Origin: a bacterium | GTDB lineage: Bacteria > Planctomycetota > SZUA-567 | DNA: 64,000 nucleotides | Direction of reading: 5' to 3' | Assembly (NCBI GenBank): GCA_003245715.1 | Contig: QKCJ01000005.1 | Span: forward strand, 1 to 64,000 | Shown: one piece after another, positions 19,797 to 27,480 of the stretch | Position numbering within the stretch: position 1 is the first letter of the stretch | How the letters are laid out: every line of letters starts with the position of its first letter | Program-made: the position numbers and the translations under genes | The notes under the pieces: model-generated | What the model was told of the DNA's origin: nothing | Databases searched by the model: none | What the model saw: only the letters and a program-made list of their open reading frames with translations

Positions 19797-20710
19797 GTAA
19801 GCTCAAAGCTGGTTTACAGAAAACCGCTTCGATTTTTACCCCTGTCAGTGATCTGATTAAGGGTGAGCGTAAAGTCGACGAGAGTTTCTGGGAAGATCTT
19901 GAGGAGGCGCTGATTGTCTCTGATATCGGTCCGGCTGTTGCCATTGAGATGGTTGAAAAACTCCGCCTAATGCATGAAGACGGCGCGGTTACCTCTTCTC
20001 CTGAAGTGCTGTCTGCGCTTAAAAAACTGCTGGTTATGGGGATACCGTCTGTCTATGAGATGAAGCTCGGTAAGAATGAAAACGGGCCGACGGTTATTCT
20101 TATGGTCGGGGTCAACGGTACCGGCAAGACGACAACAACCGCCAAGCTTGCGCGTTTTATTGTTGATAATGGTAAAAGCGTATTGCTTGCGGCGGCTGAC
20201 ACTTTCCGCGCGGCAGCCGGTGAGCAGCTTGATATCTGGGCTAACCGGATTGGGGTTGATATTGTCCGCCATGCTGACGGGGCTGATCCGGCGGCGGTGG
20301 TCTTTGATGCCTGCGAGGCGGCAATTGCCAGAAATGTCGATTATGTTATTGTTGATACTGCGGGGCGGATTCATACCAAAGACAATCTGATGCAGCAGCT
20401 TGAGAAGATTTACCGTATTGCCGGTAAAAAGATTGAAGGCGCGCCGCATGAGGTCTTGCTGGTTCTTGACGCGACTACCGGGCAGAATGCGCTTTCTCAG
20501 GCTCAGAAATTCACCGGCGGGGCGAATGTCACCGGGCTTGTCCTGACCAAGCTTGACGGTACGGCCAAGGGCGGGATTGTTCTGGCGATTAACCGTGAAA
20601 TCCGTCTGCCGATCAAGTTTATCGGAACCGGCGAGAAGGAAGTTGACTTTGCGCCGTTTGATCCGGAAGAATTCTGCGAAGCGCTCTTTGAGGATCTGGC
20701 TGAAGCGTAA
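19781..20710 (+). CDS. ftsY: Signal recognition particle receptor FtsY
   Basis: A 309-aa SRP GTPase that docks SRP-ribosome complexes on the inner membrane. It has the N helical bundle (about 1-90) and G domain with [10 protein letters not shown] (G1), D-T-F-R-A-A-A-x-E-Q-L, D-T-A-G-R and [10 protein letters not shown]. The long acidic A domain of E. coli FtsY is absent; the short amphipathic N-terminus (F-L-S-K-L-K-A-G-L) probably binds membrane. Its partner RNA is encoded at 13087. It is the last gene of the dnaX-rib-nusB cluster, with a terminator behind it. Confidence 0.96.
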   Translation: MAGFLSKLKAGLQKTASIFTPVSDLIKGERKVDESFWEDLEEALIVSDIGPAVAIEMVEKLRLMHEDGAVTSSPEVLSALKKLLVMGIPSVYEMKLGKNENGPTVILMVGVNGTGKTTTTAKLARFIVDNGKSVLLAAADTFRAAAGEQLDIWANRIGVDIVRHADGADPAAVVFDACEAAIARNVDYVIVDTAGRIHTKDNLMQQLEKIYRIAGKKIEGAPHEVLLVLDATTGQNALSQAQKFTGGANVTGLVLTKLDGTAKGGIVLAINREIRLPIKFIGTGEKEVDFAPFDPEEFCEALFEDLAEA

Positions 20711-20735
20711 TTAATAATTTATTCTGATCTTGAAA

Positions 20736-20767
20736 AAAGCCGCCGGAAAGTGATATCCGGCGGCTTT
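20736..20767. terminator. Bidirectional terminator after ftsY
   Basis: Perfect 12-bp stem AAAGCCGCCGGA / TCCGGCGGCTTT, loop of 8, A and T runs outside. It separates ftsY from the convergent lipoprotein gene. Confidence 0.85.
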
Positions 20768-20792
20768 AAAATTTGTCTGACTGATCTTCCGG

Positions 20793-21569
20793 TTAGAATT
20801 TGACCGTGATCTCATCCTGGTTTTCGTACTTCATGTAGGGATATTTTTTCATAGCTTCATGAGTCTTTGCCCGGTCGCTTGGCGGGGTCTTTGAAAATTC
20901 GTCAATCGCCGCGCCATCATTAATCAGCTTGCCGAAGGCGATCTCGGTCAGAACGATTCCATCCTTGCCCGGAAGCTGATAATAAGCGTTGGTAGAAGAA
21001 ATCTTCTTCTCGGTTTTTAGGATAACGGAGATGAACATATCCTTGAGCATTTCCTTCATCTGCGGCGGGATTTGCTTCATCTGCTGCATACGCGCCATTT
21101 CTTTCTGGTCGTTTGCCTTGTTTTCAGGGATTTTAATAATCAGTTCATTGCCACTGTATTTAAAGGTTGTCGGTGCGCCAGTTTCGTCTCCCGGCTGTGA
21201 CCCCGGATTATCCGGCGCCAAAATGACTTCGTTTATATCCTTAAATCCGTAGATGGCTTTGCGCCCCTTGGTGCCATCGGGCTTGTTGAAGACCTCCACT
21301 TTTTCGAGGGTAATATTCTTGCCCCATTTTACCGCCTGAGCTGTAAGCTGCTTTTGGTTGGTGCTGAGCATCTGCTCCATCATCGGCGTCACAGCCGCGG
21401 CCTGCGGACCGGCTTGTTCGAGCATTTTCTGACCAGCGCCACTGATACTTTCGGTGACAGTTATCGTGCCACTGCCATCGCCCTTAAGGTAAATTACCGT
21501 TTCACTCCTGATGCAGCCGGCAGTAAACAGCAGGCAAAAGCTGCACAATGACAATAGTAGTAATCTCAT
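20793..21569 (-). CDS. Unrecognised lipoprotein
   Basis: A 258-aa protein with a clear lipoprotein signal: hydrophobic start and lipobox F-T-A-G-C, giving Cys19 as the lipidated residue. The mature part begins with a strand resembling secreted proteins (T-V-I-Y-L-K-G-D-G-S-G-T-I-T-V-T), then a Met/Gln-rich helical stretch (about 45-75 and 155-185). I recognise no enzymatic motif. It probably sits in the outer or inner membrane facing the periplasm. It is transcribed alone. Confidence 0.8.
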   Translation of the reverse strand: MRLLLLSLCSFCLLFTAGCIRSETVIYLKGDGSGTITVTESISGAGQKMLEQAGPQAAAVTPMMEQMLSTNQKQLTAQAVKWGKNITLEKVEVFNKPDGTKGRKAIYGFKDINEVILAPDNPGSQPGDETGAPTTFKYSGNELIIKIPENKANDQKEMARMQQMKQIPPQMKEMLKDMFISVILKTEKKISSTNAYYQLPGKDGIVLTEIAFGKLINDGAAIDEFSKTPPSDRAKTHEAMKKYPYMKYENQDEITVKF

Positions 21570-21694
21570 TACATTAAACCTTTCAACAAGTTATCTTTGT
21601 ATGTCCCGAACACCCTGATTGTGTAATACCGATTGGTTATTGAGGGCAGGATACTGCCGGCGCGAAAAAAGCCATTTTTGCCCCCCGCTTGGCG

Positions 21695-21779
21695 AATTAT
21701 TCACAATTAGAGCCAGACTATAAATATAAGTCAAGAAAATTTATAGTCTGGCGTCAAAATACTTTTTTCGTGAATAATT
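21695..21779. repeat. Nested perfect inverted repeats between two divergent genes
   Basis: Outer arms AATTATTCAC (21695-21704) and GTGAATAATT (21770-21779) enclose inner arms GCCAGACTATAAAT (21712-21725) and ATTTATAGTCTGGC (21739-21752), both perfect. The whole 85 bp could fold into one long interrupted hairpin. It may be a small structured RNA, a regulatory hairpin or a decayed miniature mobile element. It is the main content of the gap 21570-21867, with the kdsA promoter after it. Confidence 0.7.
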
Positions 21780-21806
21780 AAATTTAGCGATCATTATAAT
21801 TCATGC

Positions 21807-21834
21807 TTGACCCGTAAGCGTTCTGCGGTATCAT
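21807..21834 (+). promoter_or_regulatory. Promoter of the kdsA-hisA-serS group
   Basis: TTGACC at 21807-21812, a 16-bp spacer and TATCAT at 21829-21834, about 33 bp before the kdsA start. Confidence 0.6.
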
Positions 21835-21867
21835 TAGCTTTTTACCTTGTTATAGGGATAAACAATT

Positions 21868-22683
21868 ATGGATAAATCCTTTGACTTTAACGGAATAACC
21901 CTTGGCGGCGGAGCCCCTCTGGTGCTTCTGGCCGGCCCCTGTGTTATTGAGTCGCCTGAGCATCCGCTGAAAATGGCAAGGGCTATTTCAGAGATAACAA
22001 TGCGCCTTGGTATTCCTTATGTTTTCAAGGCTTCATATGACAAGGCCAACCGCTCAAGCGTTACCAATTTTCGTGGTCCCGGCCTCAAAGACGGGCTGGC
22101 GATTTTGAAATCAGTCAAGGATGAAACAGGTCTGCCTATCGTCACCGATTTTCACGGAGTTGAGGAAATCGCTGCGGTTGCAGAAGTCGCTGACATTCTG
22201 CAGGTACCGGCTTTTTTGTCACGTCAGACGGATATTCTCGTTGAGGCGGCAAAAACCAATAAGGTTGTAAATATCAAGAAGGGGCAGTTTCTGGCTCCCT
22301 GGGATATGAAAAATGCCGTTGCCAAGGCTGCATCAACCGGTAATGATAAAATTTGTATAACTGAGCGCGGCGCGTCTTTTGGTTATAATAATCTCGTCAG
22401 TGATATGCGCGGCTTGCCGCTTATGCGGGATTTTGCGCCGGTTATCTTTGACGCAACCCATAGCGCCCAGCTTCCAGGCGGGCAGGGCAGTTGCAGTGGC
22501 GGCGACAGTGCGATGGCTGAAGTATTGGCCAGAGCCGCTGTTGCAGCGGGAATTGACGGCATCTTTCTTGAGGTTCATGATGATCCGGCAAGTGCCTTGT
22601 GTGACGGGCCGAATATGATTGCACTGGACAGGCTTGAAGGGCTGCTTACGACCTTGCTCAAGATTAACGACGCAGTTAAGTAG
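21868..22683 (+). CDS. kdsA: 3-deoxy-D-manno-octulosonate-8-phosphate synthase
   Basis: A 271-aa KDO-8-P synthase, condensing arabinose-5-phosphate with phosphoenolpyruvate for the LPS inner core, so the cell probably has an outer membrane with KDO. Family motifs are A-G-P-C-V-I-E-S (about 21-28), F-K-A-S-Y-D-K-A-N-R-S (about 52-62), I-K-K-G-Q-F and F-D-A-T-H-S. The Cys in A-G-P-C marks the metal-dependent class (the metal-free E. coli type has Asn there). Upstream a promoter; downstream hisA and serS follow with short gaps. Confidence 0.96.
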   Translation: MDKSFDFNGITLGGGAPLVLLAGPCVIESPEHPLKMARAISEITMRLGIPYVFKASYDKANRSSVTNFRGPGLKDGLAILKSVKDETGLPIVTDFHGVEEIAAVAEVADILQVPAFLSRQTDILVEAAKTNKVVNIKKGQFLAPWDMKNAVAKAASTGNDKICITERGASFGYNNLVSDMRGLPLMRDFAPVIFDATHSAQLPGGQGSCSGGDSAMAEVLARAAVAAGIDGIFLEVHDDPASALCDGPNMIALDRLEGLLTTLLKINDAVK

Positions 22684-22734
22684 AAATTGTTTTTAAGCAC
22701 AAATAACACGAAAAAAATAATCAGGAAATTTGCA

Positions 22735-23451
22735 ATGCATATATTACCAGCAGTTGATATTAAAGGCGGCAAGGCTGTGCGCCTCTTTCAGGGTGAGAAG
22801 GACAAGGAAACGGTTTATGCCGATTCTCCGGTAGCGGCGGCAGAGCAATGGCTGGAGCAGGGGGCTACATATCTGCATATTGTTGACCTTGACGGAGCCT
22901 TTGACGGTGTTTCCGAGAATGAAAAATTCATCGCAGAGATTGCTAAAATAAGCCCGGTGCCGATTGAAGTCGGTGGTGGAATCAGAACCCTTGAGAAAGC
23001 GCAACGTCTTGTTGATTTTGGCGTGGCGCGGATAATCATCGGTACAAAAGCGCTTGAGGACCGCAAACTGCTTGATACCATGATTGAAAAGCTGCCTGGG
23101 CATGTCAATGTTGGTGTTGATGCCAGAGACGGTTATGTTTCTGTAAAGGGCTGGACTGAGACCTCACAGACTAAGGCTGAGGATATGCTTGCAGAGCTTT
23201 CCGGCAGTGGTGTTGCGGCGATCATTTATACGGATATCTCCCGGGATGGTGCGCTTGTGGGGGTTAATTATGAAGCGATGAAAAAAGCTACTGAAGTAAC
23301 GGACGTGCCGATTATCGCTTCTGGTGGTGTGACCAGTGTTGAGGATATCATTAAACTGCGTGACCTGCCACTCTTTGGCATAATTTCCGGTAAGGCTCTT
23401 TATGATGGTCGTCTGAGCCTGAAAGATGCAATGGACGCGCTCAATAAATAA
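22735..23451 (+). CDS. hisA: Phosphoribosylformimino-AICAR-phosphate isomerase
   Basis: A 238-aa TIM-barrel enzyme of histidine synthesis that catalyses the Amadori rearrangement of ProFAR. It starts with H-I-L-P-A-V-D-I-K-G-G-K with the first catalytic Asp (residue 8), and has I-E-V-G-G-G-I-R for phosphate binding, V-G-V-D-A-R-D with the second catalytic Asp (about 129), T-D-I-S-R-D-G and a late A-S-G-G-V phosphate site. The start ATG at 22735 has AGGAAA before it. An in-frame ATG at 22687 would add 16 residues outside the family pattern and is not used. Other his genes are not in this window. Confidence 0.95.
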   Translation: MHILPAVDIKGGKAVRLFQGEKDKETVYADSPVAAAEQWLEQGATYLHIVDLDGAFDGVSENEKFIAEIAKISPVPIEVGGGIRTLEKAQRLVDFGVARIIIGTKALEDRKLLDTMIEKLPGHVNVGVDARDGYVSVKGWTETSQTKAEDMLAELSGSGVAAIIYTDISRDGALVGVNYEAMKKATEVTDVPIIASGGVTSVEDIIKLRDLPLFGIISGKALYDGRLSLKDAMDALNK

Positions 23452-23491
23452 TTTGAATTTATTATAATATATTACCAGCAGGAAATTAATT

Positions 23492-24769
23492 ATGATTGAT
23501 ATGAAGCTGTTTCGTGAAGAGCCTGAAAAGCTGCGCAAAACCTGTAAGTTAAAACGCGTTGATATCGATATAGACAAAGGCATCAGTCTTGATGACAAGC
23601 GTCGGGAAGTGATTGCCGAGCTTGAAGGGTTGCTCGCTGAGCGTAATGCCGTAAGCAAGGAAGTCGGCACGAAGAAGAAGGCCGGCGAAGATGCTACTGA
23701 GCTTATGGAAAAGGTCAAGTCTATTGGTGGCCGTATCGGTGAGCTTGAGAATGAGAAAAAATCTGTCGAAGAGGCTCTGCATGAATTAATGCTGAGTATC
23801 CCTAACCACCCTGCTGAAGATGTGCCCGAAGGTGATGGCGAGAATGAAAATCTTGAGATTGATTCATGGGGGGAGAAGCCTGTCTTTGATTTTGAGCCTA
23901 AAGCGCACTGGGAACTCTGCGAGGAGCTTGATATTATTGATTTCAAGCGTGGTACTAAGTTGTCCGGTAGCGGCTTTATCCTTTATAAAGGTCTGGGCGC
24001 ACGCCTTGAGCGCGCGCTGATTAATTTCTTTCTTGATCTGCACACGACTGAACATGGCTATACAGAGTGGTTTCCGCCGATGCTGGTCAACCGCGATTCC
24101 ATGATCGGTACGGGGCAGATTCCGAAAATGGAAGAGGATATGTACCACTGCGACAAGGATGACGACCTGTTCCTCATTCCGACAGCGGAAGTTCCGATTA
24201 CCAATATTCACCGTAGCGAGATGCTTGAGCGTGAAGAGTTACCGCTTTATTATACGGCTTATTCTGCCTGTTTTCGTCGCGAGGCCGGTGCTGCCGGTAA
24301 GGATACCCGCGGGCTGTTGCGCGTTCATGAATTTAACAAGGTTGAGATGGTAAAATTCTGCGAGCCTGAAACTAGTTATGATGAGCTTGAAAAACTCAGG
24401 GCAAATGCTGAAGCTTGTCTGCAGAAGCTTGGTCTGCATTACCGCACGCTGAAACTTTGTACTGGTGACTTGTCGTTTGCGGCTGCAAAATGTTATGACT
24501 TTGAAGCTTATGCTGCCGGTGTTGGTAAATATCTTGAAGTTTCAAGCTGTTCAAACTTTGAGGATTTCCAGGCCAGGCGCGCTAATATCCGTTATAAAAA
24601 CGCAGACAAGAAGACCTGTTTCATTCACACGCTCAATTCGTCCGGTCTTGCGTTGCCGCGTACCATGGTTGCGATTATCGAGAACTATCAGCAGGCTGAC
24701 GGCTCGATTGTTGTTCCTGAGGTTCTTCGCTCATATATGGGTGGTGTTGCCGTTATAACCAGAAAATAA
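23492..24769 (+). CDS. serS: Seryl-tRNA synthetase
   Basis: A 425-aa class II aminoacyl-tRNA synthetase charging tRNA-Ser (and tRNA-Sec where present). The N-terminal antiparallel coiled-coil arm (about 27-100) grips the tRNA long arm. The catalytic core has L-I-P-T-A-E-V-P, motif 2 [15 protein letters not shown]-x-R-V-H-Q/E-F, and motif 3 near the C-terminus ([10 protein letters not shown]). Length is normal. AGGAAA precedes the ATG. A strong terminator follows. Confidence 0.97.
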   Translation: MIDMKLFREEPEKLRKTCKLKRVDIDIDKGISLDDKRREVIAELEGLLAERNAVSKEVGTKKKAGEDATELMEKVKSIGGRIGELENEKKSVEEALHELMLSIPNHPAEDVPEGDGENENLEIDSWGEKPVFDFEPKAHWELCEELDIIDFKRGTKLSGSGFILYKGLGARLERALINFFLDLHTTEHGYTEWFPPMLVNRDSMIGTGQIPKMEEDMYHCDKDDDLFLIPTAEVPITNIHRSEMLEREELPLYYTAYSACFRREAGAAGKDTRGLLRVHEFNKVEMVKFCEPETSYDELEKLRANAEACLQKLGLHYRTLKLCTGDLSFAAAKCYDFEAYAAGVGKYLEVSSCSNFEDFQARRANIRYKNADKKTCFIHTLNSSGLALPRTMVAIIENYQQADGSIVVPEVLRSYMGGVAVITRK

Positions 24770-24810
24770 TTTATCCGCGATTATTAGGTGCAAATTTTAA
24801 TGATATTCAT

Positions 24811-24836
24811 AAGACGGGATTTATCCCGTCTTTTTT
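24811..24836 (+). terminator. Terminator after serS
   Basis: Perfect 10-bp stem AAGACGGGAT / ATCCCGTCTT with a 2-base TT gap (in practice a loop of four or more bases), followed by a run of T. Confidence 0.85.
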
Positions 24837-24912
24837 CTGGTCTCATGCGGAAAAAAGAATAAAATAAATCGATATAAAGACTAATAATGAAAATTATGAT
24901 ATGGAGGATGTT

Positions 24913-26628
24913 ATGCTTCTCAAGCGTTTTTGTGTTTTGATTTTTTTAATGGCTATTTCCCTGTCCTTTGCCGGTGAGGAAGCAGTCAAGTCGGGAGTTT
25001 CCAGTGAAGTAAGCAATAAATTCATCAAGGAAATCGAGACCGCTGATATCGCAGGATTCAATAATTTTGTTGAAACAAATTCAGATGTGATTAACGGCAT
25101 TATCGAGGGGCGTCCGGCTCTCTTCTGGTGTATCAGCAAAGATAAACCTGATAAGTTCAGACAGCTGCTCAGTCACGGCGCAAATGTCAATGTAAAAGAT
25201 AACCGGGGAAGGACTGCTCTTATCTATGCTGCTTATGAACTTCGGCCTGAATTTGTTAAAATTATACTTTCCAATCCAAATTTTCAGAGTTATCTCCGTG
25301 ATGACAGCGGACGGGACGCATTGGATTACGTCAATAATTTTGACTTGTCCAAGGCTGAGGAGTATAAACGCCTGCGTAACCGTGATGAGACGTCAACGGA
25401 GCTTCTATCTGCGGCCAACACCATTAAACATGAAATTGAACGCTACCGCAACAATGCTGTAATTTCTGAGGATATGGTCCTTGATGTTGTCCCGAAGTCT
25501 TTGCATAAATATGTAAAAATGAATTTTCTGGGGCGTGCGCTATGGCAGTATGTGGCCGCGTTTATTATTATTATCCTTGTTCTTCTGGTCAATGCTGTAG
25601 CGATGTACCAGATTCGTAAGACTTCAGAGAAGCTTGATTCGCTTGAGGCTAATCAGCGCAAGAGTTTTATCGGCATGTCGATAATGGCAGGGCGCAGGGC
25701 GTTTAAATTTGTGACCTGGGCGTTTGGTTTATATTTTGTTGTGATGCTGATAACTCCGTTTCTGCTTGACTCGATGCAGTGGATGATGGGGGTACTCTTC
25801 AGTATCGCGTTTGCGCTGTTTGTTTATGATTATGCCGAGGTCTTTGAGTATTATCTTGCGCAATGGGCGAGTAAGACCGAAAACACGCTTGACGATACGC
25901 TGGTTCTGCTCTTCCGCCGCGCCATCCGGATTATGGTTGTCGTTGTGGCGGTGCTTCATATTTATCAGGCTATCACCAATAACCCGATTACAACAATTAT
26001 TGCCGGCCTTGGTATTGGTGGTATGGCTGTGGCTTTGGCGGCTACAGATACGCTCAAAAATTTTATCGGTTTCATCATGATTATTCTCGATAAGCCTTTT
26101 GCCATTGGGGAGCGCATCAGTTTTGACGGGCATGATGGCACTATTGAAATGATTGGTCTGCGAACCACCAAGATGCGTCGCCTTGACGGGCATGAGGTTT
26201 CTATTCCCAATTCAAAAGCGGTTGACAGTGTTCTGCACAATGTCGGCAGGAGGATTTTTCTCAAGCGCACGATTTCGGTTACTGTGACCTATGATACGCC
26301 GGTTGTGAAGGTTGAGAAGGCGCTGCAGATTGTCAAAGACATCCTCGATAATCATAAGGGGATGCGCGAGTCAAACCCGCCCCGGGTATATTTTGCGGAG
26401 ATGAATTCAGATAATCTTGAGATTAAGGCAACTTACTGGTACTTCCCGGCTGATGACTGGTGGGGCTTCTGTGAGTTGAATGAATATATTAATTTTGAAC
26501 TGATGAAACGCTTTGAGGCGGAAGGGATTGATTTTGCCTTCCCGACGCAGACCGTTTATCTGGCTGATGATCCTAATCGTCGTCTTACAATTCGTAATGA
26601 AGATATTAAAGAGAGCACGAATAAATAA
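24913..26628 (+). CDS. MscS-family mechanosensitive channel with a periplasmic ankyrin domain
   Basis: A 571-aa membrane channel. A signal peptide (about 1-22, ending L-S-F-A-G) is followed by two or three ankyrin-type repeats (about 30-135; G-R-P-A-L-F-W and G-R-T-A-L-I-Y-A-A), then several membrane segments (about 210-375) and the MscS core. The pore helix is Gly/Ala-rich (G-L-G-I-G-G-M-A-V-A-L-A), followed by the beta domain and cytoplasmic cage. The ATG at 24913 has GGAGG five bases before it; the in-frame ATG at 24901 would precede that site. The channel should release solutes on osmotic downshock; the ankyrin part would face the periplasm, which is unusual. Confidence 0.9.
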   Translation: MLLKRFCVLIFLMAISLSFAGEEAVKSGVSSEVSNKFIKEIETADIAGFNNFVETNSDVINGIIEGRPALFWCISKDKPDKFRQLLSHGANVNVKDNRGRTALIYAAYELRPEFVKIILSNPNFQSYLRDDSGRDALDYVNNFDLSKAEEYKRLRNRDETSTELLSAANTIKHEIERYRNNAVISEDMVLDVVPKSLHKYVKMNFLGRALWQYVAAFIIIILVLLVNAVAMYQIRKTSEKLDSLEANQRKSFIGMSIMAGRRAFKFVTWAFGLYFVVMLITPFLLDSMQWMMGVLFSIAFALFVYDYAEVFEYYLAQWASKTENTLDDTLVLLFRRAIRIMVVVVAVLHIYQAITNNPITTIIAGLGIGGMAVALAATDTLKNFIGFIMIILDKPFAIGERISFDGHDGTIEMIGLRTTKMRRLDGHEVSIPNSKAVDSVLHNVGRRIFLKRTISVTVTYDTPVVKVEKALQIVKDILDNHKGMRESNPPRVYFAEMNSDNLEIKATYWYFPADDWWGFCELNEYINFELMKRFEAEGIDFAFPTQTVYLADDPNRRLTIRNEDIKESTNK

Positions 26629-26640
26629 CTGGAGCATAAA

Positions 26641-27444
26641 ATGGCTGGACTGATAATCGATGAAATTAATAGTATGCGTGTTGAAAATGGGCAGTTGCAT
26701 TTTTGGTGGCTTGGGCAGCAGAGCTGGGTTATCAAGACTGCCCGTTCGATAATTTATATTGACCCATATCTGACACCACGCGAAAAACGGAATACCCCGC
26801 CATTTTTTACGCCCGAGCAGATGATTAATGCGGATTATATTTTCGGTACTCACGACCATAGCGATCATATAGACCATCCGTCAATAGCCGGCATGATGAA
26901 TGCTTCGCCGAATGCAAAATTGATAACCCCTGAAGTCGCCCGCCAGAAGCTTTTGGATGAGGGGCTTGAATCATCGCGTATTATCTCACTTGGGCGCCAT
27001 ATGGAGTTTAGTGATGACCGTATCAAGGTGACGGCCCTTAAAGCCAAGCATGAGTTTTTTGATTTTTCGCGCGTAACCGGCTTTCCTTTTTTGCAATATA
27101 TTATCGAACTTGACGGTGTGGTTGTTTATACTGCCGGTGACACTCTCTGTTATGACGGTCTGCAGATGGAACTTTCACAGTGGCCTATTACTCTGGCCTT
27201 GGTTCCGATAAACGGGCGGGACGCGAAGCGTTACTTGCGTGGCTGCATGGGTAACATGACCTGGCAGGAGGCTGTTGACCTTGCCGGTGAACTGCATCCT
27301 GTGCTGGTCTGTCCGGCTCACTATGAGATGTTTTCCGATAACAGCGAAGATCCGCAAAAATTTGTAGACTATCTGGAAGCCAAATTCCCGGATCAGCAAT
27401 GCTGGGTCGGTATGCCTGGCGACGGTGCGCTGGTCAGTGGCTGA
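26641..27444 (+). CDS. UlaG-like metallo-beta-lactamase-fold hydrolase
   Basis: A 267-aa cytoplasmic metallohydrolase. The metal motif is T-H-D-H-S-D-H-I-D (residues about 77-85), with later K-H-E-F-F, a D in T-A-G-D-T and a final H in C-P-A-H-Y. Overall it resembles the UlaG family (L-ascorbate-6-phosphate lactonase), but no other ula genes are near, so the substrate is open. It begins 12 bp after the MscS gene and is probably cotranscribed. It is convergent with the kinase gene. Confidence 0.88.
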   Translation: MAGLIIDEINSMRVENGQLHFWWLGQQSWVIKTARSIIYIDPYLTPREKRNTPPFFTPEQMINADYIFGTHDHSDHIDHPSIAGMMNASPNAKLITPEVARQKLLDEGLESSRIISLGRHMEFSDDRIKVTALKAKHEFFDFSRVTGFPFLQYIIELDGVVVYTAGDTLCYDGLQMELSQWPITLALVPINGRDAKRYLRGCMGNMTWQEAVDLAGELHPVLVCPAHYEMFSDNSEDPQKFVDYLEAKFPDQQCWVGMPGDGALVSG

Positions 27445-27480
27445 GTTGTTTTCTCATATCCGGTTTATTCTTTAATCGCA

